The notes below the pieces were generated by a model. The model was not told where the DNA came from. It made no database searches and saw only the letters and a list, made by a program, of their open reading frames with translations. A DNA stretch of 64,000 nt from Streptomyces mirabilis (GTDB taxonomy: Bacteria; Actinomycetota; Actinomycetes; Streptomycetales; Streptomycetaceae): NCBI RefSeq assembly GCF_018310535.1, contig NZ_CP074102.1, forward strand, positions 1,054,001 through 1,118,000, given 5' to 3'. The translations under genes and the position numbers were made by a program. Positions 47,766-55,869 of this stretch are shown one piece after another (the first letter of the stretch is position 1; every line of letters starts with the position of its first letter).

Positions 47766-48100
47766 CTAGGTTTGCTGGGTCCTCAGGGCCACGGAAATCG
47801 TTCTGGCGTCCTCGTCGAGGTGTTCGCAGACTGTTTGCAACTCACCGCCGGACGCGAGGGCGCCGACCCGCTCCCGCAAGTGATCGACGATTGCTCGTGC
47901 TGACCGCAACCGCGTCGACTCCGGGCAGGTTATAGGCGGAGCGGTACAGCATCGCCTGGACCCTCGCCGCTGGCGAGAAACTCCAAGATCCCGCGAATCG
48001 AGCTTCCCCGACACCGTCTCGCCCTTGCTGCCGCCGACGGGATCATGCCGTGATGAGCAGGCCGACCAGGGTGACGTGTCCTCGTCGGAGCCGTCGAGGT
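47766..48100 (-). pseudogene. Frameshifted remnant between BREX and the short-Argonaute operon
   Basis: Protein-like pieces in three frames read in order: GILEFLASGEG, then VQAMLYRSAYNLPGVDAVA, then SARAIVDHLRERVGALASGG and ELQTVCEHLDEDARTISVAL to a stop at 47766. Two frameshifts are needed to join them. No family is recognised. It may be a lost small defence-island gene. Confidence 0.4.
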
Positions 48101-48206
48101 GGACCGGGTGCCGCCACGCGAGCGCACGAAGTCCGGTTCCGCGTGCAGTGGGACCGGAACGGACTGCGGCCCGAGCCGACGTACAGGGAAGGGCCCGGTC
48201 GGCTGA

Positions 48207-49658
48207 CTACATGTAGTGAGCGTAGCGGGTGGCGACAGCCTGGTCGTGCGGGCAGAAGCGCAGCACGGATTTGACCTGGTTGGCCGTGCGTAGGGTGACG
48301 GGGAGACGCCCGTCCAGACGGGTCTGGTTCCAGTTCATCTTGGTCAGAGCGAGGACTTCGGCGGCCAGTTCGCGTGGGTTCCGGGTGGGGCCCACGGGCC
48401 TGATACCGATCGGGCGTGGAATGTACATGCCGGGGTAGGTTCGGTAGAATTCGATGCTGCCTGTGGCGTACAGCACAAGTTCACGCTCGCCGAGGGTGAT
48501 GAGGGTGCCGCGCAGGGGCGGTGCGTCGCCGGGTCGGTAGGCAGCAGCTCCTTCACTGCTGGTGATCCAGCTCATGTCCAGCGTGTCGATGAACCGTTCG
48601 TCTGCGGCGTCCTGGAAGCCGCCCACCTCATCGTCGGTGAAGGCCGAGGTCTTGTGCAGCACGATGCGCGCGGGTGCAGTGTGGTGTTCGCGTCGGTAGG
48701 CGTCTAGGGCATGGACCAGGAGTGCGTGCGCGTCGGCGCGGGCCAGGTGGGGTTGACGGTCGGTGCGGCTGATCCTCGCCGGCCCTCCGCGCACGATCAC
48801 TCCGTCACCGCGTTCGTTGAATACTTGCGCGACGGAGGTGCTCAAGGTGCTTCCGTCGACGTTGCGGTAGAACGCGACACCGACGTAGCAGGTCGTGAGA
48901 TCAGCGGGATTGCGCAGGAGGCGCCACGGGACACCGCCGGCCTTGTAGTAGAGGGCAACATGCAGGTTCCATGCCCGGCTGGCCTTGTCCTGGCGACTGT
49001 GGCCCTCGGGAGGCTGGGTGGCTTCGTCCCAGGTACTGCGGCGGATGATCTGGATTGGTTGACGCAGATGCAGCAGCCGCGCTTTGAGCAAGTCGTGGAA
49101 GTTGGCGAACCGGGCCGGGGGTGGGTCGTCGAGCGTGTCCTGAGTGGGGAGGTCGCTGGCCTGCTCCCGGCCGCGAGCTGATCGGCTGGCGATGTCGATA
49201 AGCTGCTCGGGTCTGGCGACCAGGAGTACATCGACGCGATTCTCATCAGCCAGCGCCCTGATCTCTTCAGCGTAGATGCTCACGGCTTTAGTGAGGGCTG
49301 CTGGCTGACTGACGGTCTCGATGGCGCGCAGATCGCGGCTGCTGATCACGCGTGTGTTGCGGTCGCTGAAGACCAGGGTGGTGTGCAGGCCACGGTCGGT
49401 ATCGCACCCGGGGAATTCCGGGAAGAGATGCGGGTACTTCTCGTCCTTGGCCGCGATGGGTTCCCGGCAGCGCTCCAGCCATCGGCGTAGCCCGTCGAGT
49501 TGATCCGCAGGACCGACCAGGCCGACACGGATCGCTCGGGGAGCATCGGCCGCGCTGAGGTCGGCGGGGCCGTAGTTCGTGATCCCGAACCGCGGATCGA
49601 TGTGCCGGGCCGCTCCGCCGAATTCCAGTTCAGGTTCGTCAAGGACCACCGAGTGCAT
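48207..49658 (-). CDS. Short prokaryotic Argonaute (MID-PIWI), SPARDA type
   Basis: About 483 residues; ATG 49658 overlaps the partner's stop (TGATG), with GTG 49661 as an alternative. No N-terminal or PAZ domain, so a short pAgo. The MID region spans about residues 100-260. The PIWI part has CYVGVAFYRNVDGSTLSTS, where the first catalytic Asp is replaced, then ARIVLHKTSAFTDDEVGG and the hallmark ending LTKMNWNQTRLDGRLPVTLR. Loss of the DEDX tetrad implies guide-directed target sensing without slicing, as known for short pAgos. It would pair with the upstream DREN-APAZ protein and activate it on guide/target recognition, causing degradation of cellular nucleic acid and abortive defence. Confidence 0.88.
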   Translation of the reverse strand: MHSVVLDEPELEFGGAARHIDPRFGITNYGPADLSAADAPRAIRVGLVGPADQLDGLRRWLERCREPIAAKDEKYPHLFPEFPGCDTDRGLHTTLVFSDRNTRVISSRDLRAIETVSQPAALTKAVSIYAEEIRALADENRVDVLLVARPEQLIDIASRSARGREQASDLPTQDTLDDPPPARFANFHDLLKARLLHLRQPIQIIRRSTWDEATQPPEGHSRQDKASRAWNLHVALYYKAGGVPWRLLRNPADLTTCYVGVAFYRNVDGSTLSTSVAQVFNERGDGVIVRGGPARISRTDRQPHLARADAHALLVHALDAYRREHHTAPARIVLHKTSAFTDDEVGGFQDAADERFIDTLDMSWITSSEGAAAYRPGDAPPLRGTLITLGERELVLYATGSIEFYRTYPGMYIPRPIGIRPVGPTRNPRELAAEVLALTKMNWNQTRLDGRLPVTLRTANQVKSVLRFCPHDQAVATRYAHYM

Positions 49659-51148
49659 CACCGGCTTCGCCTCGCACCGCTCGCCCGTCCCTGACGAGGC
49701 GTCCGCAGTCCTGCAGATCTAGCCTTGCTGCCGGGATTCCTTCGTCGAGGGACGTCGGTATCTTCGTCGCCGTCCTGAATCAGGTCGAGGAGATCCTGGG
49801 TGTCCGTATCCGCGACAGCCAGAAGGGTGTCGAGGCTTTCCTGCCCTGTAGCGGACAAGTCCTGGTCGGGCTCGGGTGCGACCGCGGACGGAGCCGGTCC
49901 CCAGGATCGATCGTCGATACCTCGATCGACCGTCACGGTGGCGAGCTCGCCGAACTGTACGGGCCGCGGTTCGGTGAACAAGTCCGCCTCCTTGCGCAGA
50001 TAGTTGGCCCACACGAGGGTCCAGCCTCGGACCGCCGGGTGCCGGTCCAGGCGTTTGATCCCCGCAATAAGTCGGTCGGCGTAGGGGTGCTCGGTGTACC
50101 CGTCGGTGGTGAAGCAATAGTCCGGTTCCAGCTGGCAATACCAGACTCCGTCCAGGCGCCGAAATCTCGTGCGCAATGCAGCGTGGTGGTAGAAGCCAAC
50201 GCGCTGCGGATCGGCCTTAGAGGTGTGCGGACCGAACACGGTCCGGCCGCGTGACCCGGGTCCCCTGCCCTCTTTGCGGGGCCCCAGGTGTGAGGTCGCG
50301 CGGAAGTGCATGTGCTTACAGCCCTTGTGCCACCGCAGTTCCGGATAGGAGTCCTGAACGGACCGGGAGAGCAGATCAGCAAAGCGGTACTGGGTGTCGA
50401 GGTCGTCGCTGTCCGCCCACTCTCTGGTCTCGTGCCGCTCGGGATCTCCATCGCAGAGCACCCGCAGAGGCGAGTCCCGCAAGCTGCGGAAGGACAGCAC
50501 CAGTCCCTCCCGCAGCATCCAGCCGGACTCGCGCCGGCCCCGTGCATCCAGGGCGGCACCGGCCGCGCGGTAGTCGGTGAAGGCTGCCGGGGCCAGATAC
50601 ACGGTCGGCGGCATCTCCATGACGGGCAGCAGATTCGTGGTCAGCACTTCGGTCGTCCGCGCGGGCGGCAGGTACAGGCCCGCCGTCCGCGGCATCGCCA
50701 AGCGCAGCAGTGCCTGGGCGGCGTCCCTGTCGAAGCGCTGGGTGTGTTTGTCGATATGCACAACACGGCTAGCACGGCTGACCGCGTCCGGGAACGCCGC
50801 CTTGACCTCCGCCCACCACGCCTCATGGCTCTCAGGGTGGGAAAGGACCAAGATGACCGGCGAGTTGCCGGACAGCCAGTGGTCAAGGTCTCGCTGATCG
50901 CAGACGTAGTGGAAGCCGTCGTCCGTCTCACCCGAGAAGCGCCGGTCCTGCGCTTTGCTCTGGACTAGCAGGGTCAGGTTCAGAACGGCCCGACTGTCGG
51001 GGTCGACCAGATCGATGTGCCCGTCAATGCCGTGATCGACTCGTCGGGGGTGAAAGAGGTGACCCATCTCCAGACAACGTCGTTCGATCAGGGCGATGCC
51101 TTTCTCACCGATGAATGTCTGGCGCGTCACGGTCTTGCGATCAGCCAT
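49658..51148 (-). CDS. DREN (DUF4365) nuclease-APAZ protein, effector of the short-Argonaute pair
   Basis: About 496 residues from ATG 51148, preceded by AAGGAGGG; the frame is open further upstream without coding signs. The N-terminal domain is a DUF4365 nuclease of the PD-(D/E)XK fold: GEKGIALIERRCLEMGHLF, VDHGIDGHIDL with D42/D46, and LLVQSKAQDR with the Q63-S-K65 signature. After residue 200 comes an APAZ-like region (LAPAAFTDYRAAGAALD; FYHHAALRTRFRRLDGVWYC; YRFADLLSRS) that in SPARDA occupies the place of the missing Argonaute N/PAZ domains. The C-terminal 70 residues are acidic then Arg-rich and probably disordered. SPARDA effectors degrade DNA and RNA indiscriminately once activated. 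Confidence 0.86.
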   Translation of the reverse strand: MADRKTVTRQTFIGEKGIALIERRCLEMGHLFHPRRVDHGIDGHIDLVDPDSRAVLNLTLLVQSKAQDRRFSGETDDGFHYVCDQRDLDHWLSGNSPVILVLSHPESHEAWWAEVKAAFPDAVSRASRVVHIDKHTQRFDRDAAQALLRLAMPRTAGLYLPPARTTEVLTTNLLPVMEMPPTVYLAPAAFTDYRAAGAALDARGRRESGWMLREGLVLSFRSLRDSPLRVLCDGDPERHETREWADSDDLDTQYRFADLLSRSVQDSYPELRWHKGCKHMHFRATSHLGPRKEGRGPGSRGRTVFGPHTSKADPQRVGFYHHAALRTRFRRLDGVWYCQLEPDYCFTTDGYTEHPYADRLIAGIKRLDRHPAVRGWTLVWANYLRKEADLFTEPRPVQFGELATVTVDRGIDDRSWGPAPSAVAPEPDQDLSATGQESLDTLLAVADTDTQDLLDLIQDGDEDTDVPRRRNPGSKARSAGLRTPRQGRASGARRSR

Positions 51149-51422
51149 GGCCCCACCCTCCTTGCTGAACACGACCCGTCGACGAGGAGCCGACCGAGGT
51201 GCCCATTCAGGGTATGTGGCACCACTGACAGTGAGGCCCGACAACGTCCCCGGAGGCTGCCTTTAATGGAGGTCGAACAGCGGCGGGGGGGCTGCCATAG
51301 GGCCGGGCCGCCGCCCTGGTACGTCCGGTCCCCTGGGGAAGGCCACCGACGAATCGGCACCTGACCGCCACTTCTGCACGGGCCGGAAGCGGACGAATGC
51401 TCGTCGCACCTAGGGTGCTCTT

Positions 51423-51971
51423 ATGCGCGACGACGTGACCATTCAGAAGGCCACAGCCGATCTGTTCTCCGCACCCCGCTCCCTCAGCCGCTCGGCTACC
51501 GCCCTGCCCACGACCGCAGGGGTGTACGCCTGGTGGGCGCCGCCCGAGGTCCTGGCTTGCTTCACCGGACCGGTCAACTCGGGCGATGCCGGACGCCGGC
51601 TGCTCTACCTGGGCAAGGCCAGCCGACTGCGGTCCCGCGTCGTGTCTAACCACCTGAGGGACTCCGGACGGTCCACCCTGCGCCGGACCCTGGCCGGACT
51701 CCTCATGCCAACCGAGGGCTATCGCACTACCTGGACCGACCGTGTCGTCCTGTTCCCCAAGGACGAGCAGCGCCTCACCCACTGGATGCACCAACACCTC
51801 ACCCTCACCTGGAGTGAGCACGCCGACCCTGTCCCAGTGGAGAAGGAACTGATCTCCAATCTGCACCCGCCGCTGAATGTCGACGGAGCGGAACATGGCG
51901 CCACCCGGGACAGCGTCAAACAGGCACGAGCCTTCTACTACGCCAGTGCCGGCCCGCGTCCGGACAAGTAG
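51423..51971 (+). CDS. GIY-YIG nuclease-like protein
   Basis: 182 residues, diverging from the short-Argonaute operon. The core reads [13 protein letters not shown] for the GIY strand and [20 protein letters not shown] for the YIG strand with its following Arg, and a late [14 protein letters not shown] segment supplies the metal-binding Glu and Asn. These are the residues of GIY-YIG endonucleases such as UvrC-N and homing enzymes. It is a single-gene unit; a tie to the Argonaute pair is possible from the shared 274-bp intergenic region but not shown. Confidence 0.82.
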   Translation: MRDDVTIQKATADLFSAPRSLSRSATALPTTAGVYAWWAPPEVLACFTGPVNSGDAGRRLLYLGKASRLRSRVVSNHLRDSGRSTLRRTLAGLLMPTEGYRTTWTDRVVLFPKDEQRLTHWMHQHLTLTWSEHADPVPVEKELISNLHPPLNVDGAEHGATRDSVKQARAFYYASAGPRPDK

Positions 51972-52137
51972 CCAGCATTCGCTGATCGGCCCTCAGCGGC
52001 CTCGTCGACGCTCCTCTGCCACCTCATCACCTCTCAGAGTGCGGGATGTGGCGTTCCGCCCGGCTTGTCATCGCTCGATGGTGTGACGTTGGGGCATCGC
52101 TGCCGGTCAGGCGTTCGGGGTTCGCTTGAGTTGTGGC

Positions 52138-52968
52138 ATGAGCATGCGCAAGCCGTACCCGAGCGATCTCACCGATGAGCAGTGGGAGCTCGTCGAACCC
52201 GTGATCACGGCATGGAAGGCCCGGCATCCGTCGGTCAGCGGGCATCAGGGGAAGTACGCGATGCGGGAGATCGTGAACGCCATCCTCTACCAGAACCGCA
52301 CGGGTTGTCAGTGGGAGTTCCTGCCCCATGACATGCCCCCGCCCGGAGCGGTGAAGTACTACTTCTACCTCTGGCGCGACGAGGGCACCGACCAGGACAT
52401 TCACGACCTGCTGCGCTGGCAGCTGCGGGAGAAGCGGAAACGATTAGCCGACCCGAGCCTGGTGGTCCTGGACACGCAGAGCATCCACGTGGCCGTCGGC
52501 GTCCCGGCCACGACGACGGGCCGGGACGCCGCGAAAAGGGTGCCGGGCAGGAAGAGATGCCTGGCCGTGGACGTGCTGGGCCTCGTCATTGACTGCGTCG
52601 TCCTGCCCGCCTCCGCGCACGAGAACACCGCCGGCATCGCCCTGCTGGACGCTGTCACCGAGCAGTGCGACACGGTGAAAAAGGCCCTGGTCGACCAGGG
52701 CTTCAAGAAGAAGGTCGTCGAGCACGGCAAGAACGTGGGTATCGACGTCGAGATCGTCGAGCGCAACCCGGACGACAAGGGCTTCGTTCCACAGGCCAAA
52801 CGGTGGATCGTGGAGCAGACGAACGGGATCCTGATGTTCTACCGCCGTCTCGTACGCGACTACGAACACCGCCCCGCCTCCTCCCGCTCCCGCGTTCTGT
52901 GGGCGATGGCCTCCGTCATGAGCCGTCGCCTCACCGGAGCCACCAGCGCCTCCTGGAGGACCGCATGA
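52138..52968 (+). CDS. IS5-family transposase (second element)
   Basis: 276 residues from ATG 52138. N-terminal DUF4096 domain (SDLTDEQWELVEPVITAW; NRTGCQWEFLPHDMPP). DDE features: LVVLDTQSIHVAVGVP, KKALVDQGFKKKVVEHGK, and AKRWIVEQTNGILMFYRRL with the Glu. Single frame and apparently intact. The stop overlaps the passenger gene ATG (ATGA). Confidence 0.93.
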   Translation: MSMRKPYPSDLTDEQWELVEPVITAWKARHPSVSGHQGKYAMREIVNAILYQNRTGCQWEFLPHDMPPPGAVKYYFYLWRDEGTDQDIHDLLRWQLREKRKRLADPSLVVLDTQSIHVAVGVPATTTGRDAAKRVPGRKRCLAVDVLGLVIDCVVLPASAHENTAGIALLDAVTEQCDTVKKALVDQGFKKKVVEHGKNVGIDVEIVERNPDDKGFVPQAKRWIVEQTNGILMFYRRLVRDYEHRPASSRSRVLWAMASVMSRRLTGATSASWRTA

Positions 52969-53387
52969 GCGAGAACCCGCAGGTCAAAGTCATCCTGGAA
53001 CACATCGAGACCCGCGAACGCGAACTGGACGACCAGGCCGGGCAGTTCCGGGCCCGCATCGAAGAGCTCACCCGGCAGCTCGGCGAACTCGACGCGGAGA
53101 GCGAGAACCTGCGCATCACCCGCAAGACCCTCCTCACTCTCCCGCTGCCCTCACCCTCCACCGGGCCGGACCGCCCCGACATCCCGGACCACCCCGCCTA
53201 CCAGCAGATCCTTACCGCCCTGACCGACGCGGGCCGGCCGATACGCGCCCGCGACCTCTGCCAGGCCCTCGACCTGCCGATCCTCCCGAAGAACACCGAA
53301 GGCATCCGCTGCAAACTGAAACGCCTGGTCAGCCGGGGCATCCTCATCGAACCCGAACCCGGCCTGTTCGCCTGCCCCGGCGCCTGA
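52965..53387 (+). CDS. IS passenger protein, coiled coil plus winged-helix-like domain
   Basis: 140 residues inside the IS5-type element, coupled to the transposase by ATGA. Residues 5-48 form a coiled coil (HIETRERELDDQAGQFRARI...). A Pro-rich linker follows, and the C-terminal part (DHPAYQQILTALTDAGRPIR; IRCKLKRLVSRGILIEPEPG) looks like a winged helix. It could bind the IS ends or regulate the transposase; no experimental role is known to me. Confidence 0.7.
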   Translation: MSENPQVKVILEHIETRERELDDQAGQFRARIEELTRQLGELDAESENLRITRKTLLTLPLPSPSTGPDRPDIPDHPAYQQILTALTDAGRPIRARDLCQALDLPILPKNTEGIRCKLKRLVSRGILIEPEPGLFACPGA

Positions 53388-53470
53388 GGACCACCCCCCA
53401 CCCGCGACCAGCGGCCCTTCCCCAACCTCAACCACGAAACGGACAAGAGCCCACGTTCCGCACTCTCAGT

Positions 53471-54163
53471 TCATCGCAACCTGCCCTGCCGGCCTTGATG
53501 CATCCAGGCGATGACGTCGAACACACGCAGGACGCCGATGTCCTCACCGATACCCGCCTTGTCGCGGAGACGGACCAACTGATCGTGGAGGGCGCCGTTG
53601 TCCGCCCGCAAGGCCGCAGCCAGCGCGGCCCAGAAGGAGTGGTCCGTCTTCGGCCGCTCGAAGAATTGCTTGATGCGGATGTCGTAGATGGGGATCAGGT
53701 GGGGACGCTTGCGGGCCAGCAATTTGCCTGCGACAACCGGGCCGCTGCCGTCGGGCTTGCTGGGGTGCTGCTTGCTGCCGGCCAGGCGTTCCCACAACTC
53801 CCACGCGGGTCCGCCCTCCGCTATGAGCGCATCGCTTCCAGGATTCTCCAAACGTGCGCCACGAGGGACAAGCGACAGCAGGCGCGCCCAGTGCCCGTCG
53901 GGGTCGGTCACCAAGTTAATTGCCCCGTGCGGCTCGAGGGAGACACTGAGCGTGGTGATGGCCACCAGGTCGTTGCTGTCGAAGCGGTCCGCGACGTGCT
54001 CGGCGTCCCCGCCCCCGCCCACGCGCTCAAAGTGCGCACCGGAATAGAACAGGTCACCGCGTGAGCGTCGTCGGGTGAAGTACTCGACCAGCAGGCGCAC
54101 TCCCTTCTCCTCGTCCCAGTAGATCTCTGGGATCTCCAGTTCGATCACCGAGCAGCCCTCCAA
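53471..54163 (-). CDS. Hypothetical protein, DUF6308-like
   Basis: 230 residues. Features: YWDEEKGVRLLVEYFTRRR near the start, FDSNDLVAITTLSVSLEPHG in the first half and KLLARKRPHLIPIYDIRIKQ in the second. This order resembles DUF6308 proteins of actinobacteria; the match is from memory. No catalytic motif or membrane segment is seen. The gene's stop lies 5 bp from the IS5 element edge, so the insertion just spared it. Probably one of the defence-island accessory genes, function unknown. Confidence 0.6.
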   Translation of the reverse strand: MEGCSVIELEIPEIYWDEEKGVRLLVEYFTRRRSRGDLFYSGAHFERVGGGGDAEHVADRFDSNDLVAITTLSVSLEPHGAINLVTDPDGHWARLLSLVPRGARLENPGSDALIAEGGPAWELWERLAGSKQHPSKPDGSGPVVAGKLLARKRPHLIPIYDIRIKQFFERPKTDHSFWAALAAALRADNGALHDQLVRLRDKAGIGEDIGVLRVFDVIAWMHQGRQGRLR

Positions 54164-54602
54164 CTACCTTGCGACCACTGATGTGTCGGTGGACGGTACA
54201 CCAGATGAAACCAGACGGCGGCTCAGACGGAAGTGGCTGCCAAAACGAGTAAGACGCGGGGCCAGCGCTGCAACAGCCGGTCACATGAGTGGGCGCAGAC
54301 AGCTTCGAAGCGGAGCAACATAGCGCAGGATCGCCCATTAGCCAAACCGGCGATCCCGCGGATCATTGATGGTCCACCGCCACTATCTGCCCGTACGTCG
54401 AAAGGGATCCCCAAGACGGCCATCATTCAACGCGTCACGCTTCCGTCAGCGCTCTGCGCTGCACAGCTCCAAGTGCCGTGGGAGCTCAAGGTCACCTTGG
54501 TCCACTGACTCGCCTCAGGCATCGACGCCGCACGTTTTCGGCAGTTTCAAACCTCATCGGCTGCACGCAAGCAGCACCGTCCTAAATATTGGAGAATCCG
54601 AA
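54164..54602. other. Intergenic stretch carrying the right 97-bp direct repeat; no gene seen
   Basis: No convincing coding region on either strand. The only structured feature is the repeat at 54309-54405. Short AT-richer sequence precedes the HTH gene and contains its candidate ribosome site (GGAG at 54592). Confidence 0.5.
54309..54405 (+). repeat. 97-bp direct repeat, right copy (pairs with 15231-15327)
   Basis: Same orientation and length as the left copy, no gaps, about 80% identity; conserved blocks include GCAACATAGCGC, CCGGCGATCCCGCG, GTCCACCGCCAC and ACGTCGAAAGG. The hairpin is weakened by several changes in the 5' arm. It lies about 200 bp before an excisionase-like gene. Confidence 0.7.
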
Positions 54603-54875
54603 TTGCACGGACAGATAAATGAGGTGCAAGGCACCCGATACAGCCCTACGCGCATCCGCGCCACCTGGGACGGAACGGGGAGCGTGGAGGACGCTTCGAA
54701 GGTATTGGGATTCTCGCGGGCGAAGGGCTACGACCTGGTACGCCGCGGGGAGTTCCCATGCCGCGTGCTACGCATCGGCCGTACGACACGTGTGGTCACG
54801 GCATCCTTGCTGCGCGTGCTCGAAAGCGGAGATCCGGAGTACAACGGTGCCGCCAGGTGCCACACGACCTCGTAG
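54603..54875 (+). CDS. Small helix-turn-helix protein, excisionase-like
   Basis: About 90 residues from TTG 54603 (GGAG 8 nt upstream); GTG 54624 is an alternative. The core SVEDASKVLGFSRAKGYDLV and RRGEFPCRVLRIGRTTRVVT matches MerR/excisionase-type winged helices (helix, turn, recognition helix, then the wing). Such proteins direct excision of integrative elements. No intact integrase is next to it; the only integrase is the broken one at 16625-17163, across the island. Confidence 0.65.
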   Translation: MHGQINEVQGTRYSPTRIRATWDGTGSVEDASKVLGFSRAKGYDLVRRGEFPCRVLRIGRTTRVVTASLLRVLESGDPEYNGAARCHTTS

Positions 54876-55006
54876 CCCTCTGCGCGACGAGGCCCCGCGG
54901 GAGCATCTCCAGCGGGGCGTCGTCGTCTCACCACTGCCCCTATGACGAGGGCCAACGCCACGGCGCGTTGGCCCTGACGAAACTCTGTGCGGTGTGCGCG
55001 GTGTAG

Positions 55007-55606
55007 TCAGACTTCGCCGCCCTCGTCCCACCCACATTCAGTACAACGAACTCCCGCGTACATGTCGTCTCGGACGTGATCAACGGCGCTCCAGCCTTCC
55101 AACTTCGAACTTGGAGCTCCGCACCGGGGACAGCCAACGATGACGCCGAACCCATGGAAGTACCTGTACTCCAGTCCGGACTCCTCAACCGTCCGCTGCA
55201 TCGTCTTCACGAGTTCTGCTTGGGAGTCCACACCTACGAGTTCCCGAGCAGCTCGATCGACATCACCGTCAACCACGGAAACCCACATGATCGGCTCAAG
55301 GAGCGGCGGAAGCGGGGTGTCGTCGAGGACAACCGGGATGACGCGGACAGAGTCATCCCGCAGTCGCCGTGTGAGGGCGGCCTCCCACTCTGTGTTCACC
55401 CAAGGGGACTTCGAAGAGTTGGCGGACCAGAAGACCATGACGGTGTCTACGAGCCCCAGCGCCTCGTTGACCTTGCCGGGGATCCGATCCCCAGGTCGGA
55501 TCTTCCATGAATCGAGCCAGACGTCCACGCCGAGCAGCCGCAAGCGGGCGGCAAGTGGCGTCACTTGGGGCTTGTCGCGGTGGTTGTGAGAGATGAAGGC
55601 GTGCAC
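55007..55606 (-). CDS. TIR-domain protein with C-terminal zinc ribbon
   Basis: About 199 residues from GTG 55606 (GGGAGG 8 nt upstream); frames further up look non-coding. The TIR fold begins HAFISHNHRDKPQVTPLAAR, continues GVDVWLDSWKIRPGDRI, and has the catalytic Glu in SPWVNTEWEAAL (about E73), the NAD-hydrolase position. VRVIPVVLDDTPLPPLLEP forms the later strands. The C-terminal 45 residues carry CPRCGAPS and GVRCTECGWDEG, a four-Cys zinc ribbon. It is likely a NAD+-consuming defence effector. No ThsA, Argonaute or STING partner is adjacent, so it appears to be an orphan. Confidence 0.83.
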   Translation of the reverse strand: MHAFISHNHRDKPQVTPLAARLRLLGVDVWLDSWKIRPGDRIPGKVNEALGLVDTVMVFWSANSSKSPWVNTEWEAALTRRLRDDSVRVIPVVLDDTPLPPLLEPIMWVSVVDGDVDRAARELVGVDSQAELVKTMQRTVEESGLEYRYFHGFGVIVGCPRCGAPSSKLEGWSAVDHVRDDMYAGVRCTECGWDEGGEV

Positions 55607-55869
55607 GAACACAGCCTCCCACCGAGGGCTCCACCAGATAGGGAAAATCGTCAAACTGACGAGATCGCGCGTCTGGCTCGTCGCCCGCGCAGTCGACCTC
55701 ACCGTCCGGGACGTGAAGGAACGCGAGTTGGACACCACCCGGCAGGCCAACCGCTGCAGTAGGGCCAGTCCCCCGGCTCAGCCAGTCTGAAGCTGCCAGT
55801 GGGTCCAAGAAGTCTTCCAGCGTACCGAGAGGCGCCATCAGAGATCTCCGCACCAGCCTCATGCCGCGC

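Larger units (their letters stand above)
52037..53465 (+). mobile_element. IS5-family insertion sequence with TCA target duplication and a passenger gene
   Basis: About 1,429 bp. The ends read GAGTGCGG(G/A)A(T/C)GTGG as inverted repeats and are flanked by TCA (52034-52036 and 53466-53468), fitting the TNA-type duplication of IS5 subgroups. It carries the transposase and a second overlapping ORF. The right end stops 5 bp short of the DUF6308-like gene's stop codon. Confidence 0.9.

Noticed and set aside
51210..51240. CACTGACAGTG dyad between the SPARDA and GIY-YIG genes as an operator
   Set aside because: The dyad is only 5 bp per arm and no convincing promoter boxes align with it on either strand.
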